From contig BPGH01000001.1 of assembly GCA_026002935.1 (NCBI GenBank), positions 235,965 through 299,964 on the forward strand: a stretch of 64,000 nt of DNA. The letters run 5' to 3'. The position numbers and the translations under genes were made by a program. This DNA comes from Acidimicrobiia bacterium (GTDB lineage: Bacteria; Actinomycetota; Acidimicrobiia; IMCC26256; PALSA-610). This document shows, in pieces, positions 25,315 through 35,717 of the stretch. The notes under the pieces were generated by a model. It was not told where the DNA came from and did no database searches. It saw nothing but the letters and a program-made list of their open reading frames with translations. Each line of letters begins with the position of its first letter. The first letter of the stretch is position 1.

Positions 25315-26085
25315 ATGGGCGCACTCGACGGACGGCACGTGCTCGTGACGGGCGCGGCGAGCGGGATCGGCCGCGCGACGGTGCTCGGCGCGGCCGCGGG
25401 CCGGCGCCGCCGTCTCGGTGCTCGACCGCGACGAGGCCGGTGCGCGCGGGCGGCCGCGGCCGAGGTCGCGCGCCGCGGGCGGCACCGCCCGCGCCCACCC
25501 CTGCGACGTCGCGGACGAGGCGTCGGTCGCCCGCGCGGTCGACGCCGCGATCTCGGACCTCGGCCGCGTCGCCGGGCGTCGTCACGTCGCCGCGGGCATC
25601 TTCCACGGCCCCGACCTGGCGCCCGCGCACGAGGTCGACGTCGACGACGTTCGCCCACGTGCTGCGCGTCAACCTCGTCGGCACGTTCGCGGTCGTCGCC
25701 CGCGCGCTCCCCTCGCTCGCGCGCGGGGGCGGCTCGATCGTGACGATCGCGTCGACCGCCGCGCTCCGCGGGCACGGCTTCGGCGCCGGGTACACGGCGA
25801 GCAAGGGCGGCGTCGACGCGCTGACCCGCCTGCTCGCGGTGCAGCTACGGGCGCGACGGCGTGCGCGCCAACTGCGTGTGCCCCGGCGGCGTCGACACCC
25901 CGATGACCGGCGGCGTGTTCGCCACCCCCGAGCCGCCGGAGCGCGCCGCGCACGAGCGATCCCGCTCGGCCGGTACGCCCAGGCCGGACGACGTCGCCGA
26001 CGTCGTCGTGTTCCTCCTGTCCGACGCCGCCCGCTACGTCACCGGGCAGACGATCCCCGTCGAGGGCGGCGCCATCGTCGCCTGA
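25315..26085 (+). CDS. Short-chain dehydrogenase/reductase, several apparent frameshifts
   Basis: An SDR starting MGALDGRHVLVTGAASGIGR behind an AGGAGG-like site (GGAGGACGGGGGGCG). Later pieces in shifted frames are AHPCDVADEASVARAVDAAI, VLRVNLVGTFAVVARALPSL, then GGSIVTIASTAALRGHGFGA (Ser), YTASKGGVDALTRLLAVQL (YxxxK), ANCVCPGGVDTPM and YVTGQTIPVEGGAIVA. Together they form a normal 250-residue SDR, closest in layout to 3-oxoacyl-ACP reductase-like dehydrogenases. Substrate unknown. Confidence 0.75.
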
Positions 26086-26247
26086 CGGTCGGGTACGGAC
26101 CGATGCCGGTACGCCCGGTTCGCGTCGAGATCTCGCTCCGGGCGCCGGTGACCTGCGGGTTCGTCGCTCTCCGCGCGCCAGCTCTCACGCGGTGCGCCCA
26201 GCGGAATTTGCATGCCGCCGAGACCCGCTTGGTTAGGGTCGCCGGCA

Positions 26248-27273
26248 ATGCGCCGACCCCGCTCGTGCCGTTCCGGCCGCGGGCGCAGCGTCGGTGGGGC
26301 GGAGCACACTCGCTTCACCGCGTTGTCGCGTGGACGCGTCCTCGTGGTCGCCGGCGTCGTCGCGCTCGCGTCCCTCCCCACCGGTGCCGGCGCGCAGCCG
26401 CACGCAGGACCGCATCGAGCGATCCGCCGCGTCGATCGAGCGAGGTCGCGCAGGAGTGGTTCGCGACCCAGCAGGAGGCGGCGCGCGCTCGATGCCGAGA
26501 TCGCCGGGCTCCGGAGCCCGGATCGAGGCCGCCCGGGAGCACGCCGACCGAGATCGCGGTCGTCGCGCGGGAGCGCGCGGTCCAGATCTACAAGGGCAGC
26601 GGCGCCGTGTCGCCCGTCCCCGACGGCGACGACGCGCTCGAGTCGGCACGCCGGGTCGAGCTGCTCGACCGGGCCAACGCGCAGAGCCACCGGGCGATCG
26701 ACGAGCTGACCGCCGCCACCGAGGAGCTCGACGCGCGGCTCGAGGAGCTCGAGGCGCGTCGCGAGGAGCACGCCGAGGTCGCCGAGCGGCTCGCCGCGCA
26801 GCAAGCGGAGCTCGAGGAACGGCTCGAGGTGTCTGCGCGAGCGGGCCGCCGACGAGGCGAGCGCGCGGCAGCGGCGGCAGGCCCTCACGTCCCGAGCGGT
26901 CGGCGGCCGCTCCGGCGGCTCGTCATCGCTCGGCGCCGGCCGGTCGACGGCACCCACCACGCGCCCGCGCCGTCGCCGCGGCGCCGGCGGCCGCGCCCGC
27001 GAACACGGCGACCCCCCGCAGCACGACCATCCGTTCCTCGTCTGCACGCGAGCGCGCGAGAGCGGCGGCAACTACCGCGCCGTCAACCACTCCGGCGGCT
27101 GGTACGGCGCGTACCAGTTCGCGCAGTCGACGTGGGACGTGACGGCCGCGCGCGCCGGGCGCGACGACCTGATCGGCGTGAACCCGATCGACGCGAGCCC
27201 CTACGACCAGGACGAGCTCGCGTGGACGCTCTACCAGTGGCAGGGCAACCGGCCCTGGGGCGGGCGCTGCTGA
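26248..27273 (+). CDS. Secreted coiled-coil / transglycosylase-like (Rpf-type) protein, several apparent frameshifts
   Basis: Predicted exported wall hydrolase. The start shows a basic stretch and a hydrophobic signal (VLVVAGVVALASLPTGAGAQ). A coiled coil rich in Glu/Arg/Ala follows, with QIYKGSG and ELLDRANAQ that closely echo the M23 protein at 11825-12916 (YKSGNGD, ELLDRANAQ). The last 75 residues are a transglycosylase-like/Rpf domain: ERESGGNYRAVNHSGGWYGA, YQFAQSTWD, VNPIDASPYDQDELAWTLY and WQGNRPWGGRC. The frame breaks at least four times between 26390 and 27060. A TAGGGT box lies 8 bp before the ATG. Confidence 0.75.
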
Positions 27274-27319
27274 CCCTCCCGCGCGCCCGGTCCCACGCGC
27301 ACCGGTAGCGTCACCGAAC

Positions 27320-28213
27320 GTGTGGTTCGGCCTGTACCTCCCCCAGCTGCGCATGTCGTGGGACCGCATCCTCGAACGCGCGCTCGCGGCCGAGGCCGCA
27401 GGGTTCGATTCGGTCTGGCTGATGGACCACCTCGCCGCGCCGATGGCACCCGAGGTCGACACGTTCGAGGGCTGGACGATCGCGACCGCGCTCGCGGCGA
27501 GGACCGAACGGATCCGCATCGGCCACCTGGTGCTGTGCGACCCGTTCCGGCACCCGGCGCTGCTCGCCAAGATGGCGGCGACGCTCGACGTCGTCTCGGA
27601 CGGACGGCTCGAGCTCGGCATCGGGTGGGGATCCGTGCCCGACGAGCTCGCGCGCTACGGCTTCGGCCCCGAGCCGCCCGCCGTGCGCGCCGCGAAGCTC
27701 CGCGAGACGCTGCAGATCCTCGACGCGATGTTCTCCGGCGAGGAGTTCGACCACGCGGGCGAGCACTTCACGCTCGTCGGCGCGCGCGGCCGCCCGGTCC
27801 CGGTGCAGTCGAGGATCCCCGTGCACGTCGGGGGCGGCGGCGCGCGGTTCACGATGCCGCTCGTGCGCGAGTTCGCCGACTGGTGGAACTGCCCGGGGTA
27901 CGCGCTCGACCGCATCGCCGAGCTGCGGCCACTCGCCGGCACCGCCCGCGTCTCGACACAGCACCCGATCGGCCTCGCGCCGTCGGCGCGCGAGCGGGAC
28001 GACGTGGTCGCGACGGCGCACCGCCGGTTCGGCGCGTGGGGTGGCGTGATCGCCGGCACCGCCGAGGAGGTCGCCGCCGCGCTCGCCGCGGAAGCGGCCG
28101 CCGGCGTCGAGGGGTTCGTGCTCCAGTTCTCCGACTTCGGCGAGCCGGCGACGCTCGAGCGGTTCATGCGCGAGGTCGCGCCCGCAGTGCCGGTTCAGCC
28201 GCGCTCGCGGTAG
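27320..28213 (+). CDS. LLM-class (probably F420-dependent) oxidoreductase
   Basis: A 297-residue luciferase-like monooxygenase family protein. It starts MWFGLYLPQLRMSWDRILER, has LAAEAAGFDSVWLMDHL, HPALLAKMAATLDVVSDGRL and the family loop ELGIGWGSVPDELARYG, and ends with a GFVLQFSDFGEP barrel strand. Such proteins use F420H2 or FMNH2; the N-terminal pattern and the actinobacterial host favour F420. A TAGCGT box at 27306-27311 ends 8 bp before the GTG, so the message may be leaderless. The 3' end overlaps potC convergently by 19 bp. Confidence 0.88.
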   Translation: MWFGLYLPQLRMSWDRILERALAAEAAGFDSVWLMDHLAAPMAPEVDTFEGWTIATALAARTERIRIGHLVLCDPFRHPALLAKMAATLDVVSDGRLELGIGWGSVPDELARYGFGPEPPAVRAAKLRETLQILDAMFSGEEFDHAGEHFTLVGARGRPVPVQSRIPVHVGGGGARFTMPLVREFADWWNCPGYALDRIAELRPLAGTARVSTQHPIGLAPSARERDDVVATAHRRFGAWGGVIAGTAEEVAAALAAEAAAGVEGFVLQFSDFGEPATLERFMREVAPAVPVQPRSR

Positions 28214-29096
28214 GCCTTCCAGGCGGTGCCGGCGCCGAGGAGCGCCACGCTCACCACGAGGATCATCGTGGCGAGCACGTTGATCTGCGGCGGCACCTCC
28301 GTGCGCGACGCGCCGTAGACCTGGATGGGGAACGTGTTGACGTCGCCGCGCACGAACAGCGTGATGATGAAGTCGTCCAGCGAGAGCGCGAACGACAGCA
28401 GCGCCGCCGCGAGGATGCCCGGGCGCGATCATCGGCAGCGTGACCCGCGCGAACGTCCGCAGCGGCGGCGCGCCGAGGTCCATCGCCGCGTCCTCGAGCG
28501 TCCAGTCGAGGCCCCGCATCCGGGCCTTCATCGTGAGCGCGACGAAGCTCACGCAGAACATCACGTGCGCGATCACGATCGTGCGGAACCCCCGCTCGTC
28601 GTTCCACAGCCAGGCGAACGACGCGTGCGGCTGCGGGGGCGTGAGGAACAACGTGAGCAACGACGATCCCAGGACGATCTCGGGCGTCGTCAGCGGCAGC
28701 ACGATCAGGAGGTTGACCAGCCCGCCCCCCCGGAAGCGGTAGCGGACGAGCGCGAGCGACATCAGCGCGCCGAACGCCGTCGCGACGAGGGCGGCGATCG
28801 CGGCGACCTGCAGGCTCACGACGAGCGCGTCGACCAGGTCGCCCTCGGCGAACGGGTGACGCCAGTTGTCGAGCGTGAACTCGTTCCACACGAAGTTGAA
28901 CTTGCCCGGCGGGCCGGTTGAAGCTGAACGCGACGATGACCGCGATCGGCGCGAACAGGTAGACGAGCGCGAGCACCGCCCAGCCGTTGACCGCCCACGA
29001 CCCGAGCCGGCGCAGCCAGGCGGGTGGCGTCCAGCCCGGGACGACCGCGGGCCGGGGCGCGGCGGTCGGGCGCTCGATCCCGGGCGCGACGGTCAC
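28195..29096 (-). CDS. potC: Polyamine ABC transporter permease PotC, two apparent frameshifts
   Basis: Inner-membrane permease of a spermidine/putrescine importer. The GTG overlaps the potB stop (GTGA). The first helix is WAVLALVYLFAPIAVIVAFS. A shift near 28915 leads into FNFVWNEFTLDNWRHPFAEG and helices ALVVSLQVAAIAALVATAFG and LLIVLPLTTPEIVLGSSLLT. The EAA loop reads LEDAAMDLGAPPLRTFARV. A second shift near 28425 gives SFALSLDDFIITLFVRGDVN and the end AWKAYRERG. Family membership is clear despite the shifts. Confidence 0.85.
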
Positions 29097-29965
29097 ACCA
29101 GCTCCTCGGTGCCGAGGATCCGCGCGTAGACCAGCACCGCGACCGTGATGATCGTCATCAGGATGAACCCGAGCGCGGCCGCCGTCGGGTAGTCGAGCTG
29201 CACGAGGAACTGGTTCTGCACGACGTTGCCGATCATCGTGTGGTTCGGCCCGCCGAGGAACTGGGCGTTCACGAAGTCGCCCGACGCCGGGATGAACGTG
29301 AGGAGCGACCCCGCGAACACCCCCGGGAGGGAGAGCGGGAGCACGACCTTGCGGAACGCCCGCCAGCCGTTGGAGTAGAGGTCGCGCGCGGCGTCGACGA
29401 GGCGCACGTCGATCTTCTCCAGCGCCACGTAGATCGGCAGCACCATGAACGGCAGGAAGTTGTAGGTCAGCCCGCCGATCACCGCCCACGAGGTCGCGAG
29501 GAGCCGGCCGCCGTCGGCGAGGACGCCGACGTCCTGGAGCAGCGAGACGACCGGTCCCTCGTCGGCGAGCAGCGTCCGCCATGCGAACGTGCGGATCAGG
29601 TAGCTCGTGAAGAACGGCACGACGACGAGGCCGAGCAACAGGTTGCGGTAACGGCCGCCGCGGAACGCGATCACGTACGCGAGCGGGTACCCGATCAGGA
29701 TGCACAGCACGGTCGCGATGCCCGCATACGCGAACGAACGGCGGAACTGCTCGCCGAACTCGGTGATCGCGTCCGAGTAGTTCGACCACTCCCACGTGAA
29801 GTCCGGCTCGAAGTCGAAGCGGTTCGCCTTCGACGACAGCGACATCCGCAACAGCGTGGCGAGCGGGACGAGGAAGAACAGCGCCAGCCAGAGCACACCC
29901 GGAGCCAGCAGGCCGTAGGGCGCGAACCGGCCCCGCTTCACGCCCGGGGCCGGCTCACGCTCCAC
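29093..29965 (-). CDS. potB: Polyamine ABC transporter permease PotB
   Basis: A 290-residue permease with six helices. The first is LLAPGVLWLALFFLVPLATL, with FFTSYLIRTFAWRTLLADEG in the third-helix region. The EAA loop is LVDAARDLYSNGWRAFRKVV, which contacts PotA. FIPASGDFVNAQFLGGP is typical of PotB/PotH. It is intact and sits between potD (16 bp upstream) and potC (4-bp overlap). Confidence 0.92.
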   Translation of the reverse strand: MEREPAPGVKRGRFAPYGLLAPGVLWLALFFLVPLATLLRMSLSSKANRFDFEPDFTWEWSNYSDAITEFGEQFRRSFAYAGIATVLCILIGYPLAYVIAFRGGRYRNLLLGLVVVPFFTSYLIRTFAWRTLLADEGPVVSLLQDVGVLADGGRLLATSWAVIGGLTYNFLPFMVLPIYVALEKIDVRLVDAARDLYSNGWRAFRKVVLPLSLPGVFAGSLLTFIPASGDFVNAQFLGGPNHTMIGNVVQNQFLVQLDYPTAAALGFILMTIITVAVLVYARILGTEELV

Positions 29966-29980
29966 GCCGCCGACCGCGCC

Positions 29981-31159
29981 TCAGGCGCCGGTGATCGCGG
30001 CGAACCGCTCGTCGAAGCGCTGCTCCTCCTCCTCGTCGAGCGAGCCGAAGATGCGCACCTGCGCGAGCGACTCGTCGGTCGGCACGACCAGCGGGTTCTC
30101 GGCGAGCGCGACCCCGTCGGGCCCGAGCTTGCGCAGCTCGTCGGCGACGCCGTCGACGGGCGAGATGTACTGGATCGCCATCGTGAGCTGCGCGGCGTTG
30201 ACCGGGTCGTAGAAGAAGTCGATCCACCGGGTCGCGAGCTCCGCCTTCTCGGACGTCTCGGGGATCAGGAAGTTGTCGGACCACAGCATCCCGCCCTCGG
30301 CGGGGATGACGAACCGGATGTTCGGGTCGTCCTTCGTGAGCTGCGCGACGTCGCCCGACCACGCGATGCACGCCGCGAGGTTGCCGGTCGAGAGGTCGTT
30401 GACGTACTCGTTGCCGGTGAACCCGCGCAGCTGACCCGAGTTCTTCGCCTCCTCGATGGTGTCGAACGCGCCCTGCGCGTCCTCGAAGGTGGGGTTCGTC
30501 GGGTCCTTGCCGTCGAGCAGCATGAACAGTCCGACCGTGTCGCGCATCTCGGTCAGGAAGGTCACCCGGCCCGAGAACGCGGGGTCGAGCAGGTCCTGCG
30601 TGCTGGTGAGGTCGCGCCCGGTCACCGAGCGGTTGTACGCGATCCCGGTCATGCCCGTCTGCCACGGCACGCTGTAGCGCCGACCGGGGTCCCAGCTCGG
30701 GTCCGCGAGCGCGGCGCGCAGGTTGGCGAGGTTGGGCGCCGCCTCGCGCACGAGCTCCTGGACCCACTGGAGGCCGATCACGCGCGCCGCCATCCAGTCG
30801 GTGACGATGAACCCGTCGCGGTTGGGCGAGCGGCCCTGCCCGAGGTTCGGCTGCAGGACGGTCGCGAAGTACTCGTTGTTGTCGTTGACGTCCTCCTTGT
30901 AGTCGACCTTCGCGCCGATCGCCTCCTCCGAAGCGGCGATCAGCGCCTTGTCCTCGTCGATGTACTCGATCCAGTTCGAGATGACGATGGTGTCGCCGCC
31001 GCCGCCCCATCGCCGGCGTCGCCGCCGTCGTCGTCGCCCGCACGCGGCCAGGATCGAGGGGCCGATCGCGACCGCGCCCGCGAGCGCTCCCGCGCGGCCG
31101 AGGAACTGGCGGCGGCTCAGGTGCGGCGGGGCGAGTCGGGGACGCCGGCGGTTGCTCAT
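29981..31159 (-). CDS. potD: Polyamine-binding lipoprotein PotD (Tat-type signal)
   Basis: Periplasmic-type substrate-binding protein. The signal has a twin-arginine motif [10 protein letters not shown] and a lipobox LAAC at about residue 40. The following linker reads as a run of eight arginines and then WGGGG, which looks like an Asp/Gly-rich linker read one base out of frame between two compensating indels. The mature domain starts [15 protein letters not shown] and has [30 protein letters not shown] and [20 protein letters not shown], all typical of PotD/PotF. Its ATG overlaps the potA stop. Confidence 0.9.
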   Translation of the reverse strand: MSNRRRPRLAPPHLSRRQFLGRAGALAGAVAIGPSILAACGRRRRRRRRRWGGGGDTIVISNWIEYIDEDKALIAASEEAIGAKVDYKEDVNDNNEYFATVLQPNLGQGRSPNRDGFIVTDWMAARVIGLQWVQELVREAAPNLANLRAALADPSWDPGRRYSVPWQTGMTGIAYNRSVTGRDLTSTQDLLDPAFSGRVTFLTEMRDTVGLFMLLDGKDPTNPTFEDAQGAFDTIEEAKNSGQLRGFTGNEYVNDLSTGNLAACIAWSGDVAQLTKDDPNIRFVIPAEGGMLWSDNFLIPETSEKAELATRWIDFFYDPVNAAQLTMAIQYISPVDGVADELRKLGPDGVALAENPLVVPTDESLAQVRIFGSLDEEEEQRFDERFAAITGA

Positions 31160-32376
31160 CGGACCTCCTCGGGGTGGGGATCGGGCACGGACGGGGCGGC
31201 GGTGCGGGCCGGGAGCAGGCGCGCGGCGTCGGGCTCCCACCCCGCCCACACCTGGTCTCCGGGCCGCAGGAACGGCAGCCGGTCGGCGGCGCCGACGTGT
31301 GCGACCACCGGCGACCCGTCCGGCGCCGCGAGTGCCACGCGCACGACCGGCCCCTGGAAGACGAGGTCGGTGACCGTGCAGCGCACGCCGACGTGCCCGT
31401 TGGCCGGCGCGTCGACGAGGACACGGACGCGCTCGGGACGCACCATCAGCACCGCGTGGTCGCCGGACCGCGGGTCGCCGCCGGCCGCGGGCACGGGGAG
31501 CCGCTGGCCGCCGACCTCGACCTCGCCGCCGGGCCCGGTGACCGTGGCGGGCAGGAGGTTGGCGCTGCCGATGAAGCCGGCGACGAACACCGATCTCGGC
31601 TCGTCGTAGATCTCGCGCGGCGCGCCGATCTGCTCGACGCGGCCCTCGTTCATCACCGCGATCCGGTCGCTCATCGTGAGCGCCTCTTCCTGGTCGTGCG
31701 TGACGAACACGAACGTGATGCCCACCTCGCGCTGGATGCGCTTCAGCTCGATCTGCATCGCCTGGCGCAGCTTGAGGTCGAGCGCGCCGAGGGGCTCGTC
31801 GAGCAGCAGCGCGGCCGGGTAGTTGACCAGCGCACGCGCGAGCGCGACACGCTGCTGCTGACCACCGGAGAGCTGGCTCGGCCGGCGTTTCGCGAAGTCG
31901 GACAGCCGCACGATCTCGAGCAGCTCGCCGACGCGGCGCTTCACCTCGTCGGACGGCACCTTGCGCGACCGGGGACCGAACGCGACGTTGTCCCACACCG
32001 ACATGTGGGGGAACAGCGCGTAGTGCTGGAAGACGGTGTTGACGTTGCGGCGGTACGGCGGGACGCGCGAGACGTCGGCGCCCTCGAGCCGCACCACTCC
32101 CTCGGTGGGCGTCTCGAACCCGGCGATCATCCGCAGCGTCGTCGTCTTGCCGCAGCCCGACGGCCCGAGCATCGCGAAGAACTCGCCGCGTCCGATGGCG
32201 AAGTCGGCGCGGTCCACGGCCACGAAGCTCCCGAACCGCTTCGTCACCCGCTCGAGCGCAATGACACCGTCCAGTGCCGTCTCCCCCTCCCCCCGGGGAC
32301 CGTCCGCAATATCGCACGTTCGCGCACGCGGGGGTCGAACGGCAAGGATCCCGTCGACATCAGCCGCCCAGGCCAC
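31156..32376 (-). CDS. potA: Polyamine ABC transporter ATP-binding protein PotA
   Basis: ATPase of the importer. Walker A is [14 protein letters not shown] (about residues 69-82), [20 protein letters not shown] contains the Q-loop, the signature is [16 protein letters not shown], and Walker B is [11 protein letters not shown], with VTHDQEEAL. The C-terminal TOBE domain begins near residue 280. The start is uncertain: the GTG at 32376 gives about 35 non-conserved residues before [12 protein letters not shown], and no strong internal start is present. Transcribed first in potABDC-type order, diverging from patD. Confidence 0.92.
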   Translation of the reverse strand: MAWAADVDGILAVRPPRARTCDIADGPRGEGETALDGVIALERVTKRFGSFVAVDRADFAIGRGEFFAMLGPSGCGKTTTLRMIAGFETPTEGVVRLEGADVSRVPPYRRNVNTVFQHYALFPHMSVWDNVAFGPRSRKVPSDEVKRRVGELLEIVRLSDFAKRRPSQLSGGQQQRVALARALVNYPAALLLDEPLGALDLKLRQAMQIELKRIQREVGITFVFVTHDQEEALTMSDRIAVMNEGRVEQIGAPREIYDEPRSVFVAGFIGSANLLPATVTGPGGEVEVGGQRLPVPAAGGDPRSGDHAVLMVRPERVRVLVDAPANGHVGVRCTVTDLVFQGPVVRVALAAPDGSPVVAHVGAADRLPFLRPGDQVWAGWEPDAARLLPARTAAPSVPDPHPEEVR

Positions 32377-32400
32377 GGAATCCCTTGCAAATCCCCCCTC

Positions 32401-32422
32401 TGACGACGCAACATCGTCGTCA
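32401..32422. promoter_or_regulatory. Perfect palindrome between potA and patD
   Basis: TGACGACG and CGTCGTCA flank a 6-bp centre (CAACAT). It lies in the short gap between the divergent uptake and breakdown operons, 18 bp before the patD ATG. It is a good operator candidate for the Lrp-type regulator encoded at 35233 or for a polyamine repressor elsewhere. Confidence 0.55.
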
Positions 32423-32440
32423 GCGACCGAGGAGGGGGCG

Positions 32441-33865
32441 ATGCCGCGCGAGAACTACATCGGGGGGAGCTGGCGGCCCGCGAAGTCCGGCAGGACGGAC
32501 GAGGTGCTCGAACCGGCCACCGGCGCCGTGCTGGCCGAGGTCCCGTCGAGCGGCGCCGAGGACGTGGACGACGCGGTCGCCGCGGCGGCCGCCGCGTTCG
32601 GGGAATGGTCCGCGAAGACCCCCCGCGAGCGGTTCGAGGTGCTGTCGAAGGTCGCGGACGCGGTCGAGGCCGACCTCGCCACGCTGGCCGACCTCGAGAT
32701 CCGCAACGTCGGCAAGCCGAGGTCGATCATCGACTTCGAGATGGACCTCACCGTCGACAACTGGCGGTTCTTCGCCGCGGGCGCCCGCTTCCTCGAGGGC
32801 CGTGCGGCGGGCGAGTACCTCGAGGGCCACACCTCGTTCCTGCGGCGCGACCCGCTGGGCGTCGTCGCGTCGATCGCGCCGTGGAACTACCCGCTCAACA
32901 TGGCGACCTGGAAGCTCGGCCCGGCGCTCGCCGCGGGCAACACCGTCGTCCTCAAGCCGTCGGAGTTGACGCCCCTCAGCGCGCTGCGCCTCGCCGAGAT
33001 CACCCAGGACATCCTCCCGCCCGGCGTCCTCAACGTGGTGTGCGGCCGGGGCGAGACGGCGGGCGCGTCGCTCGTCGCGCACCCCGGCGTCGCGATGGTG
33101 TCGCTCACCGGCGACGTCGCGACCGGCAAGGTGATCGCGAAGACGGCGGCCGACTCGCTCAAGCGCGTCCACCTGGAGCTGGGCGGCAAGGCGCCCGTGA
33201 TCGTCTTCGACGACGCGGACCTCGAGGCCGTGGTCTCCACGCTCACGGAGGCCGGCTTCTACAACTCCGGGCAGGACTGCACCGCCCCCTGCCGGGTCCT
33301 CGCCGGTCCCCGCCTCTTCGACGACTTCGTCGCCTCGCTCACCGACTCGGTGTCGAGGATCCGAACCGGCGACCCGCTCGACGAGGAGACCGCGATGGGC
33401 CCCGTCGTGTCCGCCGACCAGCTCGCGCGCGTCGCCGGCATGGTGGACCGCGCGCGCGAGGCCGGCGCCGAGGTCACCACGGGAGGCCACGCCCGCGAAG
33501 GCGCCGGGTTCTTCTACGAGCCGTCGGTCGTCGTCAACCCCGCGCAGGACAGCGAGATCGTGCAGCGCGAGGTGTTCGGGCCGGTCGTCAGCGTGCAGCG
33601 CTTCGACGACGAGGACCAGGCCCTCGCGTGGGCCAACGGGGTCGACTACGGCCTCGCGGCCAGTGTTTGGACCCGCGACGTCGGGCGGGCGATGCGCATG
33701 GCCCGGTCGCTGCAGTTCGGGACCGTGTGGGTGAACGACCACATCCCGATCGTCAGCGAACTCCCGCACGGCGGGTTCAAGCAGTCCGGCTACGGCAAGG
33801 ACATGTCGATCTACGCGATCGAGCACTACACCGAGATCAAGCACGTGATGGTGAAATTCTCATGA
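32441..33865 (+). CDS. patD: Aldehyde dehydrogenase, probably gamma-aminobutyraldehyde dehydrogenase
   Basis: Predicted to oxidise 4-aminobutanal to GABA in putrescine breakdown. The 474-residue NAD-dependent ALDH has [20 protein letters not shown] and LTGDVATGK, the general-base Glu in LELGGKAP, and the catalytic Cys in [13 protein letters not shown], a form typical of PatD/Ydc[15 protein letters not shown] ends the domain. The ATG has GAGGAGG nearby. Its stop overlaps the next gene's start (ATGA), and the polyamine context supports the substrate call. Confidence 0.85.
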   Translation: MPRENYIGGSWRPAKSGRTDEVLEPATGAVLAEVPSSGAEDVDDAVAAAAAAFGEWSAKTPRERFEVLSKVADAVEADLATLADLEIRNVGKPRSIIDFEMDLTVDNWRFFAAGARFLEGRAAGEYLEGHTSFLRRDPLGVVASIAPWNYPLNMATWKLGPALAAGNTVVLKPSELTPLSALRLAEITQDILPPGVLNVVCGRGETAGASLVAHPGVAMVSLTGDVATGKVIAKTAADSLKRVHLELGGKAPVIVFDDADLEAVVSTLTEAGFYNSGQDCTAPCRVLAGPRLFDDFVASLTDSVSRIRTGDPLDEETAMGPVVSADQLARVAGMVDRAREAGAEVTTGGHAREGAGFFYEPSVVVNPAQDSEIVQREVFGPVVSVQRFDDEDQALAWANGVDYGLAASVWTRDVGRAMRMARSLQFGTVWVNDHIPIVSELPHGGFKQSGYGKDMSIYAIEHYTEIKHVMVKFS

Positions 33866-35229
33866 GCGACACCGACCAGGACCGGCTGAACGCGCGCGCG
33901 AAGGAGATCGCGTACTCCGAGACGCGCCGGCTCCTCGACCGCACCCGCGGGTCGAAGGCGCTCTACGAACGGGCGCTCGCGTCGCTCCCCCTCGGCGTCG
34001 GGTCGTCGTTCCAGGTCGGCGACCCGTACCCCGTGTACCTGCGCGAGGGTCGCGGCTCGCACGTCTGGGACGTCGACGGCAACGAGTACGTCGACACGCA
34101 CGGCGGCTTCGGCTGCATGCTCGTGGGCCACGCCCACCCCAAGATCGTGGAGGCGATCACGCGCGCGGCGACCACCGGCACGCACTTCGCGGCTCCGACC
34201 GAGGCGACGGTGCTGTACGCCGAGGAGCTGTGCCGCCGCTTCCGGCTCGACAAGGTGCGGTTCGTCAACTCCGGGACGGAGGCGACGATGAGCGCCGTGC
34301 GGATCGCGCGTGCCGCGACCGGACGCGACGACATCGTCAAGATCGAGGGCTCCTACCACGGGCACCACGACCAGGTGATGTTCTCCGTCGTGCCCAACGC
34401 CGACCTGATGGGCGGGCGCGAGCAGCCGGCCTCGACCCCGATGTCGCTCGGCATCCCGAGGTTCCTCCAGGGCCACACCCACGTCGTGCCCTTCAACGAC
34501 CTGACGGTGCTGGAGCGCCTCCTCGCCGAGCGCGGCGACGAGATCGCCTGTCTCATCGTCGAGCCCGTGATGATGAACATCGGCATCGCCGAGCCCGATC
34601 CCGGGTACCTGCAGGGCCTGAAGGACCTGCTGCACCGCCACGGCGCGCTGCTGGTCTTCGACGAGGTCAAGACCGGCGCCGCGATCGCCCCCGGCGGCGC
34701 GATCGAGCGTTACGGCGTGCAGCCCGACCTCGCGTGCTTCGCGAAGGCCGTCGCGGGGGGCACCCCCGGAGGCGCGTTCGGCGGCCGCGCCGACGTGATG
34801 GAGACGATCGAGCGCGGCGCCGCCCACCAGGGCACGTTCAACGGGAACCCGCTGGTGAGCGCGGCCGGCCTGGCGGCGCTGACCGAGGTGCTCACCCCCG
34901 ACGCCTACGACCACCTGGGCGAGCTCGGCGCCCGCCTCGCGCAGGGCTGCGAGGCCGCGCTGCGCGAGCACGGCATCCCCGGCCACGTGGTCGACCTCGG
35001 CGCCAAGGGGTGTGTGTCGTACCGCCCCGAACGCCTCCGCAACTACCGCGACTTCCTCGAGGCGAACGTCACCGTCTTCGAGGCGTCGTACCCCTGGATG
35101 GTGAACCGCGGCGTGTTCATGACCCCCGGCGACGAGGAGCAGTGGACGCTGTCGGTCCAGCACACCGAGGCGGACGTCGACCGGTACGTCGACGCGTTCG
35201 CCTCGTTGTGCGCCGAGCTCGCGAAGTAG
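33862..35229 (+). CDS. Class III aminotransferase (glutamate-1-semialdehyde aminomutase-like)
   Basis: A 455-residue fold-type I PLP enzyme. [20 protein letters not shown] binds the phosphate, [10 protein letters not shown] is the GSA-aminomutase-like segment, [10 protein letters not shown] holds the ring-binding Asp, and [17 protein letters not shown] has the Schiff-base lysine. Placement after patD suggests it acts on GABA or a related omega-amino acid; the sequence alone does not distinguish this from other amines. Coupled to patD by ATGA. Confidence 0.82.
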   Translation: MSDTDQDRLNARAKEIAYSETRRLLDRTRGSKALYERALASLPLGVGSSFQVGDPYPVYLREGRGSHVWDVDGNEYVDTHGGFGCMLVGHAHPKIVEAITRAATTGTHFAAPTEATVLYAEELCRRFRLDKVRFVNSGTEATMSAVRIARAATGRDDIVKIEGSYHGHHDQVMFSVVPNADLMGGREQPASTPMSLGIPRFLQGHTHVVPFNDLTVLERLLAERGDEIACLIVEPVMMNIGIAEPDPGYLQGLKDLLHRHGALLVFDEVKTGAAIAPGGAIERYGVQPDLACFAKAVAGGTPGGAFGGRADVMETIERGAAHQGTFNGNPLVSAAGLAALTEVLTPDAYDHLGELGARLAQGCEAALREHGIPGHVVDLGAKGCVSYRPERLRNYRDFLEANVTVFEASYPWMVNRGVFMTPGDEEQWTLSVQHTEADVDRYVDAFASLCAELAK

Positions 35230-35232
35230 CGG

Positions 35233-35697
35233 ATGGCACGCCGGTCACCCGACGAGCTCGACGACGCCGACAAGGCCATCATCGAGCTCCTCCAGCAGGA
35301 CGGGAGGATGTCGTACACGCGCATCGCGTCCGCCGTCGGCCTGTCGGAGGCGGCGGTCCGCCAGCGCGTGCAGCGGCTCGTCGACAACAACGTCGTGCAG
35401 ATCGTCGCCGTCACCGACCCGCTTCGGCTCGGGTTCCGCCGCCAGGCGATGGTCGGGGTCAAGACGGAGGGCGACATCTCGGCGGTCGCGGACCTGCTCG
35501 CCGCGATCCCGGAGGTCGACTACCTCGTGTTCGTGAGCGGCTCCTACGACCTGCTGTTCGAGATCGTCTGCGAGGACGACGAGCACCTGCTGTCGATCCT
35601 CAACGAGAAGGTGCGCACGATCCCCGGCGTGCGCACCACCGACACCTACACCTACCTGCGCCTGCACAAGCAGACCTACGCGTGGGGCACCCGGTAG
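35233..35697 (+). CDS. Lrp/AsnC-family transcriptional regulator
   Basis: A 154-residue regulator. The HTH is at about residues 10-55 (LDDADKAIIELLQQDGRMSY, SEAAVRQRVQRLVDN), followed by an AsnC effector domain with VDYLVFVSGSYDLLFEIVCE and GVRTTDTYTYLRLHKQTYAW. It lies inside the putrescine operon, so it probably senses an amino acid or amine from this pathway and controls it through sites such as the palindrome at 32401. Confidence 0.9.
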   Translation: MARRSPDELDDADKAIIELLQQDGRMSYTRIASAVGLSEAAVRQRVQRLVDNNVVQIVAVTDPLRLGFRRQAMVGVKTEGDISAVADLLAAIPEVDYLVFVSGSYDLLFEIVCEDDEHLLSILNEKVRTIPGVRTTDTYTYLRLHKQTYAWGTR

Positions 35698-35717
35698 CGA
35701 GGAAGCGGGGCGACGAC

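Noticed and set aside
29024..31609. 861-aa plus-strand open frame over potB/potD
   Set aside because: Antisense to conserved transporter genes and without any domain.
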